A stretch of DNA of 64,000 nucleotides from Volutella citrinella (GCA_034401135.1 JAWZSP010000006.1:2604001-2668000), one strand, 5' to 3'; positions 11,350 to 22,988 are shown, counted from the stretch's first letter. Notes: generated by a model from the sequence alone, not told the origin. Translations and numbers: made by a program.

Positions 11350-11914
11350 GATCAGCGTGGCGGGCTGGGGGCAAGGGCCACTAGCTTGAACATCCCTCGC
11401 CGGAGCCCTGTGCTTGGATGCATATTGTCATGCTCAGGGTGGCCTCATCTGCCTCAAACCTGCTCTGTCAGTGAATTATGGCCAGTTTAATGGATCAACC
11501 CTCGGAATTCGGCATGAATCAGACACTCGTATTACTATCTGACGGCTTGTGCGTGGGACAAGAGCTGAAGAGTGCACGAGGTGGCCCCCACCACTGCCAA
11601 GGTAGTATAGCCGGGTTCCCTCGGAGAGTATGTCAGGCGTATTAGAAGTATTGTGGGCTGGGTGAGTGAGCGTGTTATTTTACCCTGAGTTATTTCAGTA
11701 TGAATCTCATCTAACGTGTTCTGGTCAGCGCGTTGGATATAAACTTCGCCTTGGTGGTCTGCATGCCACGTTAACTCTACCGCGTCATCTATCCTATCCA
11801 CAGCGGGCTTTATCATCTATTTATGCGAAACCATTGGACTTGACAAGTCATTATAGTGCCAGTCCACTGACACGCCAGACTCCACTCACTGTGCGACTGT
11901 TTCACGCTCCTGCA

Positions 11915-14900
11915 ATGGAGGCGAAACCTACAGACGGCGGTCCCAAGGGCAATGTCGATCCCGATGGCAACGGTTCACTGCAGGAGGCCAACGAGGTCGC
12001 GCGGATTTCTCGACAGATCCTGGATGTCATTGTGGAGTATGCCCTGAACAAGTTCGATGACTCAAAAGAACGCCTGGAGAAGGATGCCGAAACGTTCGTC
12101 GCCGTCATTGCCCGCTTCGTTGCGGCGGGGACGCAGGTCAAGGCATGCCTGCCCGCGTTCCCGTTCAAGTCTGCAAACAAGGTCTACAAGGTGCTCGGCA
12201 GTCTACCCGATAGGGCTGAGGAACTGGCACTCGGTCGGTTGGACGACATGTGCATACGCATCCAGGAGGTGTACTCGCCAGGAGCCGAGGTCACCATCAT
12301 TTCGGATGGCATCACATACAATGGTATGCTTATTTGCAATTGTGCCTCAAGCTCGAGTTACATCTGAAAATGGAAATCCTTGCTAATACGTGGTATTCCT
12401 GTAATGCCAGACCTGTTGGCCATCTCGGATCAAGACACCTGGGCCTATGGCGAGGCCCTGCGTAACATGGCCAGCCAGAACGAGTTCAAGAATATCAGCT
12501 TCGCCAGAATGAGAGACCTCTTGGACTTCCCACTGCAGGGGGAGCTACGGGAGATTACCTATGTTGCTAACTGCACCAACTTCCGCCGCTCACTGCTGAA
12601 CAAGTATGGTAGAGCCGACCTCGACATTGACCACGAGATTGCTACAAATCCCGACACGAAGCTCACGTACCTGGGATACAAGCGGTTCTTGGAGTCTGAC
12701 CTGAAGCACATATTCCCCCTCGGCACGGAAAGAACGGCCAACAGCTACAAGAGGGACTGCAGTTACCTAGCGAAACAAATGTTGACTCGCGGTGACGTAA
12801 GTCGAATGCTATTGGGCCAACTCTTTCCTTTCACTGACTCTCAACTGGCTCTAGGCTTTTGCGTACGCAATCCGCGATGCCTTCCCTCATCATCTGCGTC
12901 TATCCATTCACGAGTCGGTTGCAGGCAACAAGTTATCCATTTGCCTGCTCAACACAAGGACGGGATTCACCACTCCCTGGCATTGCAGCGTCGCTCAACT
13001 GGCCGATGGTGAATGGGTCAGCGCTCCCATGGGCGAGTTCAGCAAGGATGATCGGCTGGAGCTTGTCTATGTGGACGGCCGGCCTAGCTACTTCAAAGAA
13101 AAGCCACAGGAGCCCGATGCCCTCGGGATTAGTGAGGCGACTGCAACATACCTGCAACCGGCGAGACCACTCAGTGCGAGCGGATATCTCAGCAGCGGAG
13201 CCTCGTCACCCAAGGCACCCTCGCCGAGAGATTCGGCAGACTTCTCGCCCAGACCAAATAGTGCGGTAACTACACCAGAGTCGCGTGAGAGCTCCGAGTT
13301 CAAGTCAGAGCCGCGGATCGTTGTATCTGTCGATGTACAGCCAAGTGTCGGCGATGAGCCTGTTTGCAAGGAGCTAGACGGCACTGATTCAATACCGTAC
13401 GGGAGACGACTGATCCCGCAGATTATGGACACCTTGGCTGCAGCTCATCCAGAGCAGCAAGTCTTCTCGCTAGCGATAGGGAGTGGGAAATCACTTGACT
13501 TCAGACATGTTTCCGCCCTCACATTCACCAAGGCTGTTGACAAGACGGCATGGTGGCTGACCAACAAATTTGGCCGGCCAGACTCCATCCAACCCGTGGG
13601 ATACATTGGTCCTCGTAAGTCGGGTGTAGACCGCGCGTTTCCCCGTCTGATATGCTGACCTGGAGACCGTTTTAGACGATTTGCGGCACATTCTATTGAC
13701 GTATGCATGTGTCAAGGCCGGCTTCGCGGTAAGTATCAAGCCCCTGGATCAACACCCGCACACTCGACTGACGCGTGATTTTGACAGGCCTTGTTCCTTT
13801 CGCCCAAGAACAACACAGAGGGGGCGCTGGCTGTGCTCGAGGCTACGGGATGCAACATTTGGGCCAGTGCCGGAGACGTGGCACGGGTCCCTCTGGTCAA
13901 AGAAGTCCTAGAGAAACGCAACATGACTGTTCTAGAGCTTCCAACCCTCGAAAATCTCCTGGATGTCGCAGACGTTGAGCCTTTCCCATACACAAAGACA
14001 TTTGACGAAGCCATGAACGACCCATTCTGTATCTTGCACACCTCCGGAACTACGGGAGTTCCCAAGCCGATCCCATGGACTCATGGACTGATTGGCACCA
14101 TGGACGCGGTGCGACTACTGCCGCCTGTTGAGGGGGATGGCGGCTTGCTCCCGTGGACAACGGGCTGGAACCCAGGCGATAGGATCTATTCATCATTCCC
14201 GATGAGCCACGTAAGTTTTCCATTCTTGGCGCTGGAGCTGCCTTAGGGTTTGATATATTTGGCTTACTTTAGCTTAGGGCGCCGGAATTATAATGGACAT
14301 CATGATGCCCGCGCTTTTCAACTTGCATTGCGTCCTAGGGCCAGTGGGAGTTGTGCCCAACATCAACCTGGTGGAGTCGCTCGCAGAGAAGGCTAGAATT
14401 GACATCTGGAGCATGGTACCGTCTCTTGTTGATGAATTAGGCGAGACGCCCGATGTGCTAGAGAAGTTCAAGTCGTCCAAGTTCATCTGCGCATCTGGTG
14501 GCCCTGTTAGTCCTCACAGCTCGGGCAAGGTGAACAAGGTCATTCGGGTGCTCAACTTGACCGGGACGACCGAGGGCCTGTTTATTGGAAATCTTTGGAC
14601 GCCGAAGGAGGACTGGTTCTGGTTCTGCTTCCACCCCCACTCGGGCTTCGAGTTCAAGGAAGTCGGCGAGGACACGTACGAGCACTGGGTTCACCGCAAC
14701 GAGCACTGGCCCCTGTTCCAAGGCATCTTCCAGACATTCCCCGACAAGGACTCTGTCAACTTCAAGGACTTGTACATGAGGCACCCAGAGAAGCCAAATT
14801 TCTGGGCGTTCAAGGGCCGGAGCGACGATCTCGTCGTGCTCTCCAACGGCTACAAGATATCGCCGCTGGAGACGGAGGCGTTCGTCTCTACCCATCACGC

Positions 14901-17118
14901 AATCAATGGGTGTCTGGTGTTTGGGACTGGAAAGCCCCAGGCAGGACTACTGGTTGAGCTCAAAGACCCGTCGAACAAGACGGACGAGCTCATCGACAGC
15001 ATCTGGGAGACTGTCAGGACGGCCAACTCCATGTCCCGGCACAAGAACCAGCTGCTCAGGGACTTTGTCACATTTACGGAACCAGACAAGCCCTTTATCC
15101 GCACTGACAAGGGAACCGTGAAGCGGCCTGCCACTCTGGCGCTCTATGCGGACTTTATTGAACGCTTCTACACGTCACGCAGCGACGAAGTCGTCGGCGG
15201 CGGCGTCACCATCGACTTGAGCTCCATCGAGTCGATCCAGAACGGCCTCCGCGACATCATGGCCTCTTCGTTCCCCGAGATCCATGAAGCAACCATTGAC
15301 TGCGACCTGTTTGATCTCGGGCTAGATTCGCTCGGCGTGTTTGCTGCCGTCAAGGCCATCCAAGCCAGCACCGGACTCGGCGAGCAGATCGGCCCTCGCC
15401 ATGTCTACGCCAACCCCACGATCTCCAGCCTCGCGGCCACTGTGGCCCGGCTGGACGAGCTGAAGACGGCCAGCGAGAGCACGTGCACGTGCGAGAGCAA
15501 CCTTGACGACAAGGTGGCCAAGATGAAGAGCATGGTTGCCAGGCACGGCGCTCGTCAGTCGATCAAGCTGAACGCGTTTGATTATGTGAATCCAAACCAC
15601 GGGATGGGCCTGGTCTTTTACTTCCCGCTCCGCCAGGGGGTGTCTTATGAGAGAGTTTTCGAAAACCTGCAGCACGGTCTATGCCGCACGTTTGAACTTA
15701 TTCCGGCGCTGAGCGGCAAGATGATGAACTGCTCTGAGCAGGAGATTGGGTATACCGAGGGAGATCTTTGTGTCACCATTCCCCCCATGTCCATAAAGCC
15801 GGATGTTGAGAGGTTGCTGGTTTACAAGGATCTCAGCGATGTTCTGCCGTCCTTTCAAGAGTTGCGAGACGGTGGGTTCGCGCCATCCGCCTTCAGCGAC
15901 GGACTGGTCGTGAGACACGACCCCTTTCAAAAGATGCCGGCCGACATCTTTGCTGGACAGGCCAACTTCGTCAAGGGAGGTTGTATCCTGGCCGTCGACT
16001 TGAACCACTGCTGTCTTGACGGGCTGGGAGTCATGGTTGCGCTCAAGGCGTGGGCCGAGAACTGCAGATATCTACAGGGCGACAAGTCGGCAACGTGCGA
16101 GTGGTACGATCCCGAGAGCTTCAACCACAGCCTCCCAGAGATTATCCACGAGCAGGAGGGCTGGGCAAAGCCGGTTGACCAGATTGACCCGGGCACATGG
16201 GGCTATCTCCCATTCTTCCCCCCGGACCATGAGGAGACGCTCGAGGTGAGCAGGACAGAGACGGAAATCAGTCGAAAGGCAGAGGTTGAGAGTCCTCTCG
16301 CTCACGAAAAGACATCTGCCACCGACAAGCTCCCTCCGCGGCCCATCTTCCCTCTGCACAACGTATGGCCTCTGCCTCGGGCCGAGCGATGCCTGAAGAC
16401 GACTCTGTTCCTCATCACGCCGGAAAAGCTGGAGCAGATGAAGCAGGACGTCATGGCCGACCCTGAGGCCAAGGGGGTCATCACGTCCATCAGTGACATT
16501 GTGCAGGCCTTCTTCTGGCGCGCAGCCATCCGCGTCAGATACCGCATCGCTACGGAGATTCGCAAGCAGACATTTGGGCCGGACGACATGTCCATCCTTG
16601 AGCTGCCCACCGACGGGCGGCCGTTCTTCTCCAGCCTCCTCCCGTCGACGTACATGGGCAGCATGCTCATCCTGAGCCGGTCCAGCATGCCGGTCGAGGA
16701 GCTCTGCTCGCCGGAGACGAGCATCGGGCGCGTGGCCTACCTGCTCCGCCAGTCCGCCGCCCGCATCACGCCCTCGCTGGTGCACGACGCCTTCACGCTG
16801 CTCCAGTCCCTGCCGGACCACAGTCGCTTCTCGACCGCCAACATGGGGCTAGAGCACATGCATGCCATGATCTCTAACATGATGATGTTCCCGTCCGGCG
16901 ACATCTGCTTCGGGGATGAGTTCTTTGCCAACGGCGGGTCGCCCGAGTCCATGCGCCCGCAGCTCGAGCGAGGCAACGGCCGCTTCCGGTTCCTCGTCAT
17001 CTTCCCCATGAAGCGTGACGGGGGCGTGGAGCTCGTCCTGGGCACCCACCCGGAGGAGCTGGAGCTGTTTCAGAAGGATGACGAGTTTACCAGGTATGCG
17101 ACGTTGGTGGATGGGTAG
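11915..17118 (+). CDS. crmA: Isocyanide synthase-NRPS-like hybrid (ICS-A-T-transferase), CrmA-like
   Basis: Six exons (11915-12323, 12411-12796, 12855-13614, 13676-13728, 13788-14210, 14278-17118) encode 1,623 residues; every junction keeps frame and has GT-AG ends. Residues about 20-350 are a DIT1/PvcA isocyanide synthase domain (VTIISDGITYNDLLAISDQD, GELREITYVANC), which converts an amino-acid amine to an isonitrile. A Ser/Pro linker follows, then an adenylation domain with A3 ILHTSGTTGVPKP (about 620), A5 NLTGTTEG and GRSDDLVVLSNGYKISPLE (about 856). The carrier domain has LGLDSL with the phosphopantetheine serine at about 1028. The C-terminal BAHD-like transferase has NHCCLDG with catalytic His about 1254. 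No condensation or reductase domain is seen. This is the domain order of A. fumigatus CrmA, which makes valine-derived isocyanides; the substrate here is unknown. Confidence 0.9.
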
Positions 17119-17826
17119 CCATGGGACGAGATGGAGACGGAAGTGGAGGGAAGATGTAGTCTTTAGCCTGGACTTTTGCCTTGTCGATACTGTAGCATGT
17201 CTATAATTTGCCATAGTTGCCTGTAAAGCCAAGTTACATATGCTCCATGACAACCTTTAGCCTGGGATGGGGTTGCATTTTTGCAGACTGAGTTAACGCC
17301 TGCTGATTCAATACCCGGGAATTGATCCTAACCAGAATATCAGGTAATGGATCTTAAACTAGAATAACAGACGATAGCTCCTAAACTAGGATGTTTTGCT
17401 AATTATCATGCATCGGGACGATGACTGCATAGTTGTCGTTGTGGTGAGGATTGCCCAAGCATGGCCAGATACGTTCGTTACCGGTACTCTACTGGCTGCA
17501 TGCCCCAAAGAGAAGTTAATTTATGGTGTACTACAATTGTGTATGAATCGAGTCCATTTGTCCACGTGCATATTATACAGTGTCTGCAGGTGGAGCCGGG
17601 GGCAGGGTGAGCAAGTTATCTGATGTGAGCAAGTTAATGCGCCATTCTCCCTCGGCACCGCGAAACTGCTTGTTCCGTCCTGATGCAATGCCCTGATTGA
17701 AGAGATTGGGAGAGTAGCTCTTTCCACCCCCGCCCAAGATAGTTGCTTGAATCCTGGCTCAACTAGTCGCCTTCCCAGGTTCTCAGCAGACACCTCTATG
17801 CTGGCATTCACCAAGACTGGACAATT
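17119..17826. other. Intergenic between synthase and exporter
   Basis: This holds the 3' region of the synthase gene and the promoter of the MFS gene. The region 17270-17400 has three similar short phrases (ATTGATCCTAACCAGAATATC, TGGATCTTAAACTAGAATAAC, TAGCTCCTAAACTAGGAT) that look like a degenerate tandem repeat of about 30-35 bp. A pair of TTGCTCA motifs at 17608-17632 is listed separately. Confidence 0.4.
17608..17632 (-). promoter_or_regulatory. Pair of TTGCTCA motifs upstream of the MFS exporter gene
   Basis: On the minus strand TTGCTCA occurs twice, at 17608-17614 and 17626-17632, 18 bp apart and about 200 bp upstream of the exporter ATG. Mac1-type copper-sensing factors bind paired GCTCA-core sites in fungi. 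The spacing and position make this the best candidate element in the locus; regulation by copper is inferred from the CrmA parallel. Confidence 0.35.
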
Positions 17827-19578
17827 ATGAGACTGCTGGCCGACCAACACAACTCATACAGTGCCCTGGACCACTCAGATCCTGATAGCGACGGCCATGA
17901 CGATGCCAGCATAGACTCTAATGCCAATGACTGCCCATCCTCCGATGCTCAGCCCGATGCCCAGCCCGGCGTCCAGGACATGGAGGCGGCGGCCACGACA
18001 TGGACACCCAACGCCCTCGCCGTCGCATACGCCATGGTCTGGCTCACGTTCCTCGTCCAGGGCCTGCTCGCGGGCACAGTGGCCATCCTGACGCCATACG
18101 TCACCTCGGCCTTCGCCCAGCACGCCCTCACGCCCGCCGTCGGGGTCCTCAGCAGCGTGCTCGGCGGCGTCACCAACCTGACGCTCGCCAAGGTCCTCGA
18201 CGTCTTCGGCCGTCCCCAGGGCTTCCTCTGCTGCATCGCGCTCGCCGTCGCCGGGCTCGCCATAATGGCCTCGTGCGGGAGCGTCACGGCCTACGCCGCA
18301 GCGCAGGTCCTGCAGACGGTTGGCAACAACGGCATCCAGTACAGCCTGAGCGTCTTCGTCTCCGATACCTCGTCGCTGCGCAACCGGGGCCTCTTGCTGG
18401 CCACAGTCACATCCCCGAACCTGGTCACCTGCTTCTTGGCCGGACCTCTGGCTCAGTGGTTCCTGGACGGGGGAGGCTGGCGCGGGGCGTTTGCCATGTT
18501 TGCCGTTCTCGTGCCCCTGGTGACTCTGCCGCTGTTTTGGCTTCTGATGCATCACCACCTGAAAGCCAAGAGTAACAGGACTACTAACTTGGAGACCTGC
18601 ATTCGTCGGACCGCATCAGAGTGGTTCTTGTATTATTGCCGCCAGTTCGACGCCATCGGCCTCCTCCTCCTATCCGTAGGTGTCGGGCTCATTCTGATGC
18701 CGCTCAACCTGTATGCGATCCAAGGCCTGAGCTCGCATCTCGTCGTGGGGAGTATCTTGCTTGGTGTCGTTCTAATTGCAGCCTTTGTGGTTTGGGAGAA
18801 GCGCTATGCCACCGTCACATTCATCTCTTATTCGCTGCTCCTCGACCGCACTGTTCTGGGCGCCTGCGTGCTATCTGCCACTCTCTTCATCAGCTACTGG
18901 TGCTGGAACAGCTTCTTTAGCTCGTACCTGCAAGTCGTCAACGGCCTCAGTGTACAAAACGCCAGCTTCGTGGTGCAGTCATACACGGTCTGCTCCGTCC
19001 TGTGCTCCATTGGCGTGGGCGCCCTCATCCACCAGACCGGCCGCTTCAAGCCTGTATGTCTCTATCTCGGCATACCCCTGAGCGCATTGGGCTCTGCCAT
19101 GATGATGTACTTTTGCAAGACGGAGAGCAGCGTCGGCTATCTCATTGCGTGCCAGATTTGTATATCAGTCGCCGCCGGCACCATCATGGTCTGCGATGAA
19201 GTCGCGATTCTCGCCGCCGCCTCACATCAGTACGTGGCCGTCTGCTTGGCCGTTCTGGGCATGTTTGGCAACATTGGCGGTGCCGTTGGCCTCACTGTTT
19301 CGTCTGCTCTTTGGCAAGCCGTCTTCCCAGCCAAGCTCAGAGAGTACCTCCCTGCCGAGGCGCTCCCCAAGTTTGAGGAGATCTACGCCAACATATCGAC
19401 TCAGTTGTCATATCCAATCGGATCAGAGACCCGAATCGCAATTCAGCATGCTTATGAAGGCGCCCAGACGAGGATGCTGGCCGTTAGTACGGCAGTTTGG
19501 ATCGCCGGCCTCATTGGCACTGTCATGTGGCGGGACATCAACGTCATTACCATGAAGCAGGGCAGGGGAACTGTTTAG
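17827..19578 (+). CDS. MFS transporter, siderophore-transporter (SIT)-like, cluster exporter
   Basis: A single exon gives 583 residues. About 60 acidic, presumably cytosolic residues precede a run of roughly 14 hydrophobic segments, beginning TPNALAVAYAMVWLTF and ending MLAVSTAVWIAGLIGTVMW. The length, 14-segment pattern and phrases such as QTVGNNGIQYSLSVFVSDT and the long loop before the last segment fit the siderophore-iron transporter branch of the major facilitator superfamily in the plasma membrane. It lies 708 bp downstream of the isocyanide synthase gene on the same strand, which suggests export or uptake of the isocyanide product, possibly as a metal chelate. Substrate direction cannot be read from the sequence. 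The gene converges with SSZ1. Confidence 0.85.
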   Translation: MRLLADQHNSYSALDHSDPDSDGHDDASIDSNANDCPSSDAQPDAQPGVQDMEAAATTWTPNALAVAYAMVWLTFLVQGLLAGTVAILTPYVTSAFAQHALTPAVGVLSSVLGGVTNLTLAKVLDVFGRPQGFLCCIALAVAGLAIMASCGSVTAYAAAQVLQTVGNNGIQYSLSVFVSDTSSLRNRGLLLATVTSPNLVTCFLAGPLAQWFLDGGGWRGAFAMFAVLVPLVTLPLFWLLMHHHLKAKSNRTTNLETCIRRTASEWFLYYCRQFDAIGLLLLSVGVGLILMPLNLYAIQGLSSHLVVGSILLGVVLIAAFVVWEKRYATVTFISYSLLLDRTVLGACVLSATLFISYWCWNSFFSSYLQVVNGLSVQNASFVVQSYTVCSVLCSIGVGALIHQTGRFKPVCLYLGIPLSALGSAMMMYFCKTESSVGYLIACQICISVAAGTIMVCDEVAILAAASHQYVAVCLAVLGMFGNIGGAVGLTVSSALWQAVFPAKLREYLPAEALPKFEEIYANISTQLSYPIGSETRIAIQHAYEGAQTRMLAVSTAVWIAGLIGTVMWRDINVITMKQGRGTV

Positions 19579-19902
19579 TAGCCAAGAGATGGTCTAGACG
19601 ACCGATATACATTTAGAATAGAGAACGAAGAATTCGGGGGTCGCTAGGATCGCGAGTCTTCTTTTGGTTAAAATTATCATTCAATTCATCCCATCCATCC
19701 CAAGGCGTTCCCAATAACACACGGAAACGCCCCTCTATTTACGTCCTCTAAATTCTACCGAGTAGACAGACGGTACTTTTGTGTCCCAATGTCCTCTTCC
19801 CCGTCATTTTATTGTCTATCCCCCCCTTGGAGTCGATACATGGCCGACAAAGCGTATCCAGCGCGACCTTCTCTTCAGTCCCTCTTCGCCTTACACTTCC
19901 AT
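19579..19902. other. Convergent 3' region MFS gene / SSZ1
   Basis: This AT-richer spacer between two converging stops contains no open frame of note. I read it as the 3' untranslated regions of both genes. Confidence 0.4.
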
Positions 19903-21725
19903 TTACAGACCGTTAATGGTGCCTCGGACGCCGCCCTTGCCACCGACCTCGCGGGCAGTAACGGTGACGCTCAGGTCAGCAGCAACGTTGATCGTCACCT
20001 CGACCTTGCCGTTGGCCTTGACGCCCTTGACGGCGGCCTCGGCGAGGAGGTTGCCAATCTTCCAGATCTTCTCGCGCTTCTCCTCATCCTCCTCGTCCGA
20101 GTCAAAGTCGGAGTCGTCCTCATCCTCATTCTCGTCCTTCTCCTTGGGCTCGGGCTTGGTGACCTTGATGTGGGTGCCGCCCTCGACAACCTTGATGAGC
20201 ACGTCGCCGCCGGCCTTGGGGGCGGGGACGTGGACGGTGCGGCGGGCAGGGACAGCCGTCTCAGCAGCCATGATGGGGCTGAAGGTCTCGCCGTCGTGTC
20301 CGGTGGTAATGACACCAATGGCGTTGGAGATGTGCTTGACCGTGGTCACGGCGGGGTGGGTCGACTGCTCGATGTCGGTAGCCTCGTACTCCTGGATCAG
20401 CGAGGCCTGGAGGGCAGCACCACGAGCCTGGAGCTCCGAGGGGTTGATGGCGCTAACGCTGGTGGCGGGGGCCAGGATATTGGTGGTCTCGGGGAAGATG
20501 CCACGGAGGTTGTTGGCGATGCGGGGAGTGTGGGAGGTACCACCGCACATGATGACCTCGTCAACGTCGAGAACGTCGAGGCCGGCCTTCTTGACGGCGC
20601 CCTCGACGAGGCGGTTGAAGCCCTCAAAGACCTTGCGGGCAATCATCTCGTATCGTGTCCTGTTGACAGTCATGGAGAAGTCGAAGCCGTCAGCCAGGCT
20701 CTCGACGCTGAATTGGGCGTTGGTGCCGAGGCTGAGGGCACGCTTGGTGTTCTCCGACTCAAGGCGCAGCTTGGCCAGGCTGCGGGCGTTGCCGCGGGGG
20801 TCGACGCTGTGCTTCTTCTGGAACTCCTTGGCAAAGTACTCCATCAGGGCCTGGTCGAGGTGGACACCGGCGAACTCGTAGTCGTGGGCGGTGGCCAGGA
20901 TGGTGTACATGCCGCCACGAGAGGCGACGACAGCAACGTCGGAGCGGGTGCCGCCGAGGTCAGCGACCACGATAACCTTGTCCTCAACAACAGCCTCGGG
21001 GCGGGCATCGTAGGCCAGGATGGCGGCGACGGGGTCGGAGATGAGCTGGAGAATCTCAATGTCGGCGTCGTTGGCGGCCTTGATCAGAGCATCGCGTTGC
21101 TTCTCGGAGAAGTTGGTGGGGACGGTGACGACGGCAGAGGTGACCTTCTTGCCCAGGTAGTCGGAGGCGGAGCCGACTAGACGGCGGAGGTAACGGGTAG
21201 CGGCCTCGGAGACGGAGACGGCGTTGGTCTCGTCGCCCTCCTTGTCCTTGACAGTGAAGGTGATGGCGCCATCGGTCTCCTGGGGGTGGGCAGCGGCGTG
21301 GCAGTGGGTAGGGTCGATGGACTTGAACCTGCGCGCGCTTCTGTCAGCGATGGAATTGGGATGCACCAGTGGCCGGCGGACACCTACTCTTGGCCCAGGA
21401 AGTCACGGAAGGAGGCGATGGTGTTGGCGCTGTTGCGGACGAGGAAGGCCTTGGCCTGGCCGCCGTAGTACTCGTCGCCTTCGACATATGAGAGGACGGT
21501 GGGGATCTGTCGGTCTATGCGAGAGCAAAGTCAGCATTCGAGCATACGAGATTTGGCCAGATGGCACAATATGAGATCAGGGAGAAGCTCACCTCCGTCC
21601 TCGTTGGCGATAACCTCAGCCTTGTCGTCGACGGTGTAGGCGATGGAGCTGTTGGAGTTGCCAAAGGTGATACCGATGACAACTCGGTCGTTGGGCTCGA
21701 CGCCCTTGACGGCGTTGTCACTCAT
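19903..21725 (-). CDS. SSZ1: Ribosome-associated complex Hsp70-like protein SSZ1
   Basis: Exons 21725-21593, 21514-21388 and 21328-19903 give 561 residues. The N-terminal actin-like ATPase fold is clear: VIGITFGNSNSSIAYTVDD, IPTVLSYVEGDEYYGGQAKA, VTVPTNFSEKQRDAL, and VVADLGGTRSDVAVV. The shortened C-terminal region lacks a full Hsp70 substrate domain and instead has an acidic insert (KDENEDEDDSDFDSDEEDEE), as in SSZ1. With zuotin, SSZ1 forms the ribosome-associated complex that stimulates the Ssb chaperone on nascent chains in the cytosol. Both introns are short with GT-AG ends. A long plus-strand frame (19789-21180) across this gene is a GC-bias shadow. It shares a promoter with RRP40. Confidence 0.93.
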
Positions 21726-22188
21726 GGAGTCGGTAGAGAAACTGGTCTAGAGGAAGAGAGTCGAGGCGCAGAGACAACACACCGTCGGCGTCGGAGGGGA
21801 GGGGGGAGGCGCTGGACGACGGGAGGGAGGATTGGATGGAGTGAAGAGGAGGAGTACCAAATTGAAGCCGTCGTAGTGGGGGTTTGGCCGCCAAAAAATT
21901 GGGAAAATCTGGTTCATCGCTAATCGCCCACAATTTTTCTGCCCAGCCGCCAGCCAGCCAGGGAGGGGGGGATTCTAAAAGAGGGGCTGTCGACACTAAA
22001 ACCACTGCCGCCCCTCCTCTCACATCGGTACGTACCTGCTCCATGACCGATAAGATGCCCCACCACCACCAGACAACGATTTTCTTACCAGCAGGGCGAG
22101 GCTGATGAGAGACAGCATCGTCGCCGGCTGAACCACTCCCCTTCTCCCAGGCAACACGGCGGCATTGACAACCATTCGCCCGCCCAAC
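21726..22188. promoter_or_regulatory. Bidirectional promoter SSZ1 / RRP40
   Basis: Two translation-apparatus genes diverge from this 463 bp spacer. It holds A/T tracts CCAAAAAATTGGG (about 21892) and CAATTTTTCT (21931-21940), the latter resembling in reverse the AAAAATT core of the ribosomal-RNA-processing element of yeast. Co-regulation is plausible; the element match is weak. Confidence 0.4.
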
Positions 22189-22988
22189 ATGGCCTCCGAT
22201 CCCGTCTTCGTACTCCCGGGCGACCGCATCGACCCGGCCCTCGTCCCTTCGCACCCCAAGAAGCCCCTCCGCCTGGGCCCCGGCCTACGCCATGAGCCGC
22301 CAAACGACATTGTTCCCACCCTGGCTGGCCAGCTCGTCACTGAGCGCCAGAAGAATGCAATCCGTGTTGAGACCGCCACGGGACGAGTAAGCTACCCTGG
22401 CCTCTCGTCTCTCTCCAGCTGAATTTAGCCCACTAACGCTCCTCTCAGTATGCGCCCCGAACCGGCGAGCTTGTCATCGGCACCGTTCAAAAGACCGCCG
22501 CAGAGGTCTACTATGTGGCCTTGTCCGACTATACAGCGCCCGCGCTCCTACCACAGCTCTCCTTTGAGGGTGCGACCAAGAAGACCCGCCCCGTCCTCGC
22601 CGCCGGGGCCCTCGTCTACGCCCGCGTCGCCCTCGCCAACAAACACATGGACCCTGAGCTCGAGTGTGTCTCCTCGTCCACTGGCAAAGCCGACGGCCTC
22701 GGCCCCCTCGCCGGCGGCATGCTGTTCCCCATCTCTCTGGGAATGTCCCGTCGATTGTTGCTCCCCAAGAGCGTCCAGGAGGGGAAGGTTGTTGTGCTGG
22801 AGGAGCTAGCAGCGGCGGGCCTGCAGTTCGAGACCGCGACAGGCCGCAACGGCCGCTTCTGGGTAGACAGCGACAAGGCCAAGACGGTCATTGCCGTAGG
22901 AAGGGCGGTGCAGGAGACGGATGAAAAGCGACTAGACGTGGAGGAACAAAAGAAGCTGGTCAGGAAGCTCATCAAAGAGTTGAGCTAG
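22189..22988 (+). CDS. RRP40: Exosome complex RNA-binding subunit RRP40
   Basis: Exons 22189-22386 and 22449-22988 encode 245 residues. The protein is the S1/KH cap subunit of the RNA exosome (EXOSC3/Rrp40), which guides RNA into the nuclease core in nucleus and cytoplasm. Family features are the N-terminal FVLPGDRIDP, then the S1-type segment GELVIGTVQKTAAEVYYVAL, GALVYARVALANKHMDPEL, and the KH-type ETATGRNGRFWVDSDK. The intron splits between TGR and YAPRTGE, joining the N-terminal domain to the S1 domain in frame. The length fits fungal orthologues. Confidence 0.93.

Larger units (their letters stand above)
8292..11914. other. 3.6 kb gene-poor stretch upstream of the isocyanide synthase gene
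   Basis: No convincing gene is present. It begins with the AT-rich 3' region of the NT-C2 gene (about 8400-9100). The two longest frames are 9616-10185 and 10331-10666. The first starts RVLGLDDCMILLSHV, which faintly recalls fungal rhodopsin-like integral membrane proteins but is not sustained. The second is 111 residues with a hydrophobic N-terminus (MILKRLLGLVLAAIIY) that could be a signal peptide. Neither has a homologue I recognise. TTGCTCA motifs at 10815 and 11343 are listed separately. The last few hundred bases are presumably the promoter of the gene at 11915. Confidence 0.4.

Noticed and set aside
16072..16821. 249-codon minus-strand frame in the synthase gene
   Set aside because: Antisense shadow of the transferase domain, whose motifs are clear on the plus strand.
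19789..21180. 463-codon plus-strand frame opposite SSZ1
   Set aside because: It is the antisense of the SSZ1 coding exons; Gly/Val/Asp/Leu-rich low-complexity composition comes from GC-rich third positions.
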